Shown here: positions 25,201-34,200 of the stretch, in pieces
Layout: the number at the start of each line of letters is the position of its first letter
Position numbering within the stretch: position 1 is the stretch's first letter
Assembly: GCF_001039355.2 (NCBI RefSeq)
Contig: NW_019775434.1
Coordinates: forward strand, 73,428-137,427
Length of the DNA stretch: 64,000 nucleotides
DNA from: Lingula anatina
Lineage: Eukaryota > Brachiopoda > Lingulata > Lingulida > Lingulidae
Direction: 5' to 3'
The notes under the pieces: generated by a model
Told to the model about the DNA's origin: nothing
The model's database searches: none
The model's input: the letters and a program-made list of their open reading frames with translations, nothing else
Translations under genes and position numbers: made by a program

Positions 25201-28200
25201 GCGGCTCTCCTTAGTAGGACCGCATTTTGCAACGGAACGTATTTTGCAACCGGTTGCAAAATGCAGTCGGTTGCAAAATGCGGCTCTACAGGCCTCAACA
25301 AAACACTTGCAATGACAGTGCATGGGGAGGGAGAGGTGGAGATAGAAGAGGAAAGGATTGAGAAAGTAAAAAGGGAGACAGTAAGGACAACATCAAGAGC
25401 AGAATTAGGCAAGCAAAATTTATTACCAACAAAATGGAGGAAGTGTGGAAGGCAGAATTGAGCACATTTCAAAGTAAGATTAGGTTATGGCGTGGAGCAT
25501 ACTTCTGTCTGGGTGTGAAATGTGGGCCATCAGAAAACAAGAAGAGAGTCACAGGTGTTATGACTCAATCCTGTTTTGATTCTTTCAGACACACACAGGA
25601 CAGCAAAACTGCAGGAAGCAGTTTCGTGTCTCCATTCAGATTCAACCCAGGGACCTAGCATACTAAGTGGAAATATCCATTTATGATGTAATGACTGACA
25701 TGAATATTAAATGTGATTAATTAAATTAGCTATATCCAGTTCCCACTTTTTGACACGTACGGTAATGACTGGGTCTTTTCAATGGAGGAAAATTGTGAAC
25801 TTTACAGATACTGTATTTTTTTTAAGTCATAATTTCTCAAAATAAGAGCAGTCCTATTGAGTGGTTGCAACAAAATTGAAAAGCAGACTTCCTTATAGTT
25901 CTATTCTATGCATTAAAAGCACCACAAATGCTTTACAAAAATATAACTTTCATGATTTTAAAATAATGTATCTGAAAGTTTGATAATTTTTGCCCATTGA
26001 AAAGATTGAGTAATTACCATAATGCATGAGAGAAAACTTAATGTCAGGGTTATTTAAGTGCTGATTCAGGATCCCCACATGCTTTCCTGGCTCAGTGAAG
26101 TTCAGTCCACTCTAACCTGATAATTTTCATGTGATCTATTTTACATTTTCCAAAATTTATGAATATGAAATAAAAATCGATGCATATTCTAAGCAGAAAG
26201 CATGCTCACAAGATCAATGCCATGTTGATATTTTAATGCCCATGTCCTATTTTTGCTACCCAATATTGTGGGCATATACATACACACACCTGTACACTAT
26301 ACCTCTTTTTTTAATGCCAATTTCATTGAAAGGTATTCCAATATCTTCCATGATAATCAGTATTTTGTGATGTTGCAATCGATCAAATGCTTTGTTGTAA
26401 TCAATCAAACCAAAAAAGGTAATCTTTCTTTCTTGAATTCTGTGCTTTCCAATTGTTCAAGTATGTAATTTCCACCTCATGTTCTGTTTTTCTTATTATA
26501 AGCCATCTTGCCTTTATCTTTCACTATTTCTTAATTTTCATCATCAGCAATACTCTGTTAAGGATGAAGTTTCCTGATCTTCATATCAGGATGGCAGCAA
26601 AAAGATAATGTTTATGCCTGAATCATAACATTTCTGTTTTAATAGTGCAAATGATGAAAACAAGCAGCAAAAGATTAGTGATTACACTGATGAAGAAAGT
26701 ACAAAGGTATGTAGATAAATAACAGCATGACATATGTTGTATACTCCAAATTCAGATTTTTTCTCATGTTAAATCTATTGCAGCAACCATTTCTGACATA
26801 AAGTAAATGTACGGAATGCTGCACTATGCAGGATGTTTGCTTATATAGACTACATGCGTCTGATGACATATCGTAGCCAAGCATGCATCATAAGCTCTAC
26901 CCTTCCTACTTTTGAATATTTAACAAACACTGTACTTCAAATCCAAATGAAATACTAAATTTATCCAAATAAAATGGTTCAAGGGAATCACAATCCATTC
27001 AACTTTCTCTACATTTTAGAAACATGAACCATGTAGTGTTGGACGTTCAGTGCAACATGACAACAGCTATAAAGGTCACCACACTTCCCCTGACCAGGTA
27101 GGTATGATATATTTGTTTAAAACAAAATAAAATGACATTTTTAATGCAATGCAATACAAAATTTGCACTTGAAACAAAGGGCTCAGTCATCTTTCAATAA
27201 TAAAAGCATGTATTCTGCTGCAAATCCAAAAGTGGAAAACACAACTTCTGTACAAATTCTGCAGGAAGAAACCAAGTCATTTCCAAATGAAGAAAGTGAG
27301 TCTTCTGCTATCAACAGTTGGCCAGAGAAAAGATCTGCTCCAGCCAAAGATGAGGCATCAAAGGACTCTAAGACCAGGCCCCCCTTACCAGACAAACTTC
27401 CAGATGGTTCACTTCCAGCAGGTTACACCAAGCCTAAATACAGAGGCTGCAATAATACCCTGATGAAAAAGAGCTACAAATCTTATATCTTTATTATAAT
27501 TTTAGTATTTTTCACTTGCGATGTTTATGCCCCTGATGTACCACATGTAAAAAATGCTGATAATCCAATGGTAGTTGATGGTGTTGACATTACCTTATAC
27601 CAAAATGTGCATCCTGTTGACCCACAACTCCCAGCACAAGTTGAGGATAACGACGAGGATATCCATCACCAGCCAGGTCAGCACCCACAAGAAGGGTTTG
27701 ATCTTACCTTATACCAAGATTTGCATCCTGTTGATCCACAACTCCCAGTACAAGTTGAGTATAACTGCGAGAATATTCATCAACAGCCAGGTCAGCAACA
27801 AGAAGGGGTAGATCTTACTTTATACCAAGATTTGCATTCTGTTGATCCACAACTCCCAGTACAAGTTGAGGAAAACAGTGAGAATATCCATCACCAGCCA
27901 GGTCAGCAACAAGAAGGGGTAGATCTTACTTTATACCAAGATTTGCATCCTGTTGATCCACAACTCCCAGTACAAGTTGAGGATAACTGCGAGAATATTC
28001 ATCACCAGCCAGGTCAGCAACAAGAAGGGGTAGATCTTACTTTATACCAAGATTTGCATCCTGTTGATCCACAACTCCCAGTACAAGTTGAGGGTAACGG
28101 TGAGAATATCCATTACCAGCCAGGTCAGCAACAAGAAGAGTTAGATCTTACCTTAATATACCAAGATTTGCATCCTGTTGATCCACAACTACCAGTACAA

Positions 28201-31200
28201 GTTGAGGATGACTGCAAGAATATCCATCACCACCCAGGTCAGCAACAAGAAGGGGCAGATCTTACCTTATACCAAGATTTGCATCCTGTTGACCAGACTG
28301 CATCAATGGACTAACAGATCTGCGGATCAAATTTGGCTGACCTACCTTGAAAGCTTGGCCATATTTGATCCGCGAAACAACTTTGGTTATGAGTGCAGCA
28401 CAAGATCCAAACAAAAGATACCTTATACAGTCAACTGTTGCTGATGAAGCAGTGTTGGTGCCATTGTTGTGGGATGTTACGTGTAGGAGTGTGTGTTGAA
28501 AACAGAAATATTTAACTTCAGGGTATATTTATATATTAGCTGAAAAATATTATTGTTATTATTATTATCAAGCTTTAGAATGTAGTGGGGAGGGGGGAAC
28601 ATCCACTGTTACCCCCCCCCCCCCTTGCAGGCCCAGGCACTACATTTTTAAATCAAGTAGCCATTAAAAGTTGTATTCTAATATATGAAATCAACAAACA
28701 GAAATATGAGTTATAACACTTCTTTTATTCATATCCGTTTGGACCCTTCATTCAAATAGTTGATTTCTCTCTTTTTGGCCAGACACACCTACCTTTGACA
28801 ACACACAGGTGCACACTTACACAAATTTTTCTCTTACTTAACATTTGAGTTTATTTCCATTTTTGACACTTTATTACACAATAACAGATTTACCATCATT
28901 TTAATATAATCAACGAACAATATTGTTAAGATGTAGAAAATGTCAAAAGAACACTTTTACATATCTAATTAGTTCAATAATGATACAGTTAACATGCCTA
29001 AGTACTGAATCTGAGGAAAAACCACTGATATGCAAAAAAGGCATAACTTCAAGAAAACAGAACCAATCAAGCTGATTTTCGAACTCAGCCGGTATTTTAG
29101 TGAGATCATTCCTGTGAGTTTGAAGACCATAGGCCTATTGGTTTTCCTTGAAATGTGTTATCAGTGCCGCATGTATGCTGAAAATTGCAAAATATATATG
29201 AAAACTAAAGATATGTTAAAGCAAATAGTTGAGGGAAAAAAAAGGGAATAGGTTGGCGCAGATGGTTCTCAGCACTGTTTTTCATTTGCTTCTTCAAGGT
29301 ACTGCTTGTTCTGAATCATTATTATTACCTTCACTATCCTAAAATCTTTCATTGTATATAAAGGTTCTTTGGTGTTGTTTACATTATTATCATTGTTATT
29401 TTGTAACCTTTCAATGTATTTACTTTTCATGGTGATGCTTATATTAAAACTTGCAGTGTACACATCTTGATGGCGCTTATAGCATTGTTATTGCTATTGT
29501 CAAGGTACATAATTTTAAAGGTGTTGTCAATATTTTATTTAGTATAAGTTGGTGGAAGTCATTTCCATGGCAATGCTTACAAAACTCTTACTGCACATAA
29601 AAGTAATATAATTATATTTTTCTTGTTTGAAAAAAGGAGGAATGTGTTAGGAACCACAGTACAGAAAATACTGTATCTAGTACTTTTAAAACATCCATAC
29701 ATGATGTAGTATAAATTCAATCAGAGGAAGCCATAGTTTGATAAAATTCACACACAGAAAGCCAAGATGTATAAGTAGCTTTAGACCCCATTCCCACAGA
29801 TTTTAGATCGATCTATCCCCGTGGGGAGTCTCACTAGATTACTGTCAGTTTAGCCAGCTTAAAAGTCTGTTCTGCCTACTAAAATCTGTAAGGGGGTAAT
29901 TAACTTCCGTGCGTGGTCGGCTGACAGCAATTAAGCGTGAACCCCCAGGGAGTTAGGTCGATCTAGATGGATCGATCTAAATCTCTGGGAATGCGCTCTT
30001 AGACTGGGTTCCTATGCCTAGATCGATCCATCTGGATCGATCTAACTCCCTGGAGAGTCTCACTAAATTGCTGTCAACTAACCGGCTTAAATGTCTGTCA
30101 CGCCTACCTAATAAGTTATAGGGAAAAGATAATTACCCCTAACAGCTTTACTAGGCATGACAGACATTTAAGCCGGTCAAGTTGACAGTAAATTAGTGAG
30201 ACTTTAGATAGATTGATCCAAATATCTGTGGGGATGGTCCCTTAGATTATATTTCATACTTAGCAGTTCAAATTTTACTTTCCTTTGTTTGAAGCCAGTA
30301 ATTTATTAGAGCTTGATGACATGGAGTTATTAGGAGTGCCCACAAGAAGGGGATAAACTTGTGTCTAAAGTAACCAATCAGTTTCTAAGTTATGTGATTG
30401 ACAATTTAATTGATAAAGTTTGGCATAAAAATCTGTGAACTTAAATCTAGAGAGGAGAGAGGAGATTGACAGAGAACAGGGGCGGATCCAGAGATATTTT
30501 CCAATAGTTTTCCAAATTACTTTGTTGATTTATCTTCCATTTTCTTCCAACAGAAAAAATTGGATATCCATCAATGTAAACTTGAAAATTTGACCGTCTT
30601 TCAACACCCAGAAGACAGCCTCAATCCGCCCCTGGAGAAGGGGGAGAGCTAGAGACCGTACTTGTACCATGTAACTCTTAGTGTAGTAAAATAAATTCTG
30701 TAGAAGTTATAACATGGAGTCTTTTCATTCTTTTCCGTGTGTAGAGTTTAAGGCTAGAACCTGGGACTCTCTGTAACAGTATTACATAGGTTTTATATTA
30801 AAAGTTATTTAATGTAATGTGGAGGCCCCGGGATAAGTAAAGGGAGGTACCCAACACTAAGCATATGACTTCCTATTCAAGCTGAATAGTAACTATGGGT
30901 GTATCTCTGTATCTCTGCTAATTTTGGAGTATTTCACATTTTAAAGGGATAATAACTCTTCATATGAGATCTATATTTCACAATAAAAACATTGTGAACT
31001 AGAGGATCAGAGAGGCGATACCGCCTCCGAATATTGTACCACCAGCTGGAGCAAGCGCATTCGTATAGACCCCCACATACACAAAATAAGGGACACAGCC
31101 ACCAATCTTGTGCTTGACAAGCTGTAAAAATGCAATCAACAAGAATTTTCAAAATATGCAAAAAATATATATAACTAAAAATGGTACAATCAAATTTAAG

Positions 31201-34200
31201 TTCATCGTAAGGTAGGTCAAAGGTCAATTTCAAGGTCACATTTAGATTGCCAGTATATGACTTCCTAGTCAACTTCAATAGTAACTATGGACCTATCTCT
31301 GCCAGTTTTGGAGATAAAAGGGAAGCAAAATTTGCAAAGTTCAGTTCATGGTGAAAAGTAGGTCAAAGGTCAATTTCAAGGCCACAGTAAGATTGCCAGT
31401 ATATGACTTCCTATTCAACTTCAATAGTAACTATGGACCTATCTCTGCCAGTTTTGGAGATATAAGGGACTAAATGTTATAATTTTGGAGTTACCATAAT
31501 GTGCCTTAAATTTCGTACAGAAAAAATTAATTAAAATAAAGAAAATGTCATTTTGGTCAAAATTCTTGAAATAGGAGGTGCTCTGAAGTTTCAGAAGTTC
31601 AAATTTGATGAAATAATGTCATTTTTGAACACAAGTTGTCTGCTTTGCCAAGCCTTATGTTTTATTTTTCCAGAGTTCAAAATTTATTATCCATTACCGT
31701 ACTGCACATTTTGCTTTTACCACCAATATGTACTTTTTGATACAGCGTAACTCGAAAACCGTATGGAATACAAAAAAACCGAGACCACCTCCAGTGTTGG
31801 GCTTTACATGCTCTACAAAATGCAAAAAAGAATGGGTCTCTAGCATTAACGGTTCCCGAATTAGAGACAGTTTTCAGTTTCGGTATCTTATGGCCGCTAC
31901 TCCCGTGAAAATGCACCGATTGACCCCAAATTCATGGAGATGAAAGATGACCTGAAGGGTAACACTTTCCAATAATATTATTGGTTAAGTCTGTGTGGTG
32001 TCTGAATAACAGGGCAAAAAAATTTTTTTTCGTAAAAAATTTCATTTTTTTGAAAATTTTGGCCCATTTGACCTTGAAGTAGAGGTCAAAGGTCAAATCC
32101 AAGGGTATATTTGAAATCTACACATATGACTTTTGGAAAGCCGTCTATAGAAATTTTTCCCATAACTCCTTCCGTAGGGTAGATAATTAGCATTTAATTT
32201 TGCCATTTTTAGACAAGGGTGCATTGCAATGAGTGCCACACCCAGACCCCAATACCGACAAAGCCCAAATTTTACGTGGAACGAGTTGAGATTATAGGTG
32301 ACCTAAATCCATGAGATGGGTACGGGGGCCCTTACCGTCTAGGAGGAGAAGCGGTAACGGTAGCCGTCCGGCGGAGCCGGCGGAGCCAACGGAGCCGGCG
32401 GAGCCGGCGGAGCCGGCGGAACGATCCGGACGGGACCGAAACCATGTGTACCGCCAGCGCTAACGCTGGTGGTACAATTAAATCAAAGTAAGCTGACAGT
32501 GCATGCTACAACATTTGGGCTGATCTTTTGCTTCCTATAATTAAGTCTTTAAAAAGGATACCCATCTGTCCAATGAAACCATGGATTAAATACAAAATCC
32601 AGTCTGAATTTGCTTGAGTCTTGAAGTCTTTCAGGAGGTAGCTGTTCCATACATACTTGTCCTCTGGTTCATTTCTTACTCCATAAACCAAATCATCTGG
32701 AAAGGAATTGGATGGTGATTAATTACAGTAGTTGATAACTAAAACAGACTAGCATATAGTTTGGAGCACCTAAAAAGACCCGCAAAACATTGTCTTTGTA
32801 TCATAATATTTTGATGTTAATGCACAGTCTATTCTCAAGAGTTAAATGTCTTAATGAATAGTTCATCTGACCAGAAAAGGTCAAAGTAATAATTCATTTT
32901 CCAAGAAACAAAAGTGGCTGATTAAAACCCCAAGCATATGCTTACCTTCCACTTGTGATGAAGCAGTCTTGTTGTTATTTTCCTCCTTTTTTCTGGCACT
33001 GTCCCCGTTTGCGTCACCATCCTCACCAGATGTGCAGTCATCCGAGGTGTCACCTATCTCTAACTCCTGTACATCAGGGACATACGTGTCTGCATCTTCT
33101 ACCTCTTCACCTGTAGACTCGGGAACATATTTGCTTGGCTTGAGCACAGAAAACTTCCTCTCCTTCTCCTCAATGTTTTCTTGCATAAAGTGGTTCTCTA
33201 GGTTTTTGCTTGGCGTCAGGTTGTACTGGAGGGTGTGTGTAAGATCATAGCTGTAACTGCATAAGAGATGAGAATTCTTTACAATATCTTTAAGTCACTA
33301 GAACTTTTTTAGAACATTATTAAGGAGAACTTTAAAATATCTAATTCAAATATTTTAGTTTATGTTTATTTTCACTGTATTTCAGGCCTACAGGCCAAGA
33401 GTACATCAATTGGGTTCTATTTATAATAATACTGAGCTGACTACACAGAAATATATAACATAAATGACACAAATCACTTATCTAAAAAAACCTCTCAATT
33501 TCTCAGCATGATATATGAAGGCCGCAAGTCTTTTTATAAAGTCAACATTATGTGATGACAGAGCAGTCGCTAGTGACAATGTTGTAATCTCGGGAATATA
33601 GCGTTCCCTCAGACCGTTATATAATCAAATATTTTAGTAAAATCTATTAAGTGTGTGTACATCCACACATGTGCAGGAGGATGTTCAAGAATGCATTACT
33701 TACCTAAAATAAAAGTTACTGGACAAATCATTAGCCTGGAACATCTTCACATACCTTGAAGAAAATAATACAAATATAAAATGTAATCATCATAGATATT
33801 TAGTGTAGCAATCCAAATAATATGACAATCAAAGAATCAACTGCTATATAACTGAAATGAACCTTTCAGGTAATAAAAATAAAATATTTACTTTGATTCG
33901 TCAGGATGCGAAGGTCTTTCATTAGGAATGTAAACCATGCTGGTATCTTCTATCTTATAAATCGTGTGGTGTCCAATAATTGCAACCTTCCTCCTCTTGG
34001 TGATGAGAACCATGTAATAGCCCTCCAGAAATCTAACAAAGCCTGAAAACAAAAAGATGCAGCTGTTTTTTTACACAATACAATTCTAAAGAGAGGATGA
34101 CCTAAAACATTTTTACAAAGGAAAAGGTACAAATAATCACAACCCATCCCAATACATGTCTTAAACATCATGCCTGCAGGTGGGGGCCAGTTTCAAATGA

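Larger units (their letters stand above)
14478..32561 (-). other. FIG4: 18.1-kb FIG4 intron with U12-type splice signals
   Basis: The exon 32696-32562 ends in G followed by GTATCCTTTT, matching the U12 (minor spliceosome) donor consensus. At the other end, TGACTTAAC lies 12 nt before the AG that precedes 14477, resembling the U12 branch site in sequence and distance. Using this AG rather than one 9 nt upstream gives an exon of exactly the human spacing (GQ-x3-IVYGR versus GQ-x3-LIYGR). The intron holds most of the mobile elements in the window. Confidence 0.75.
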
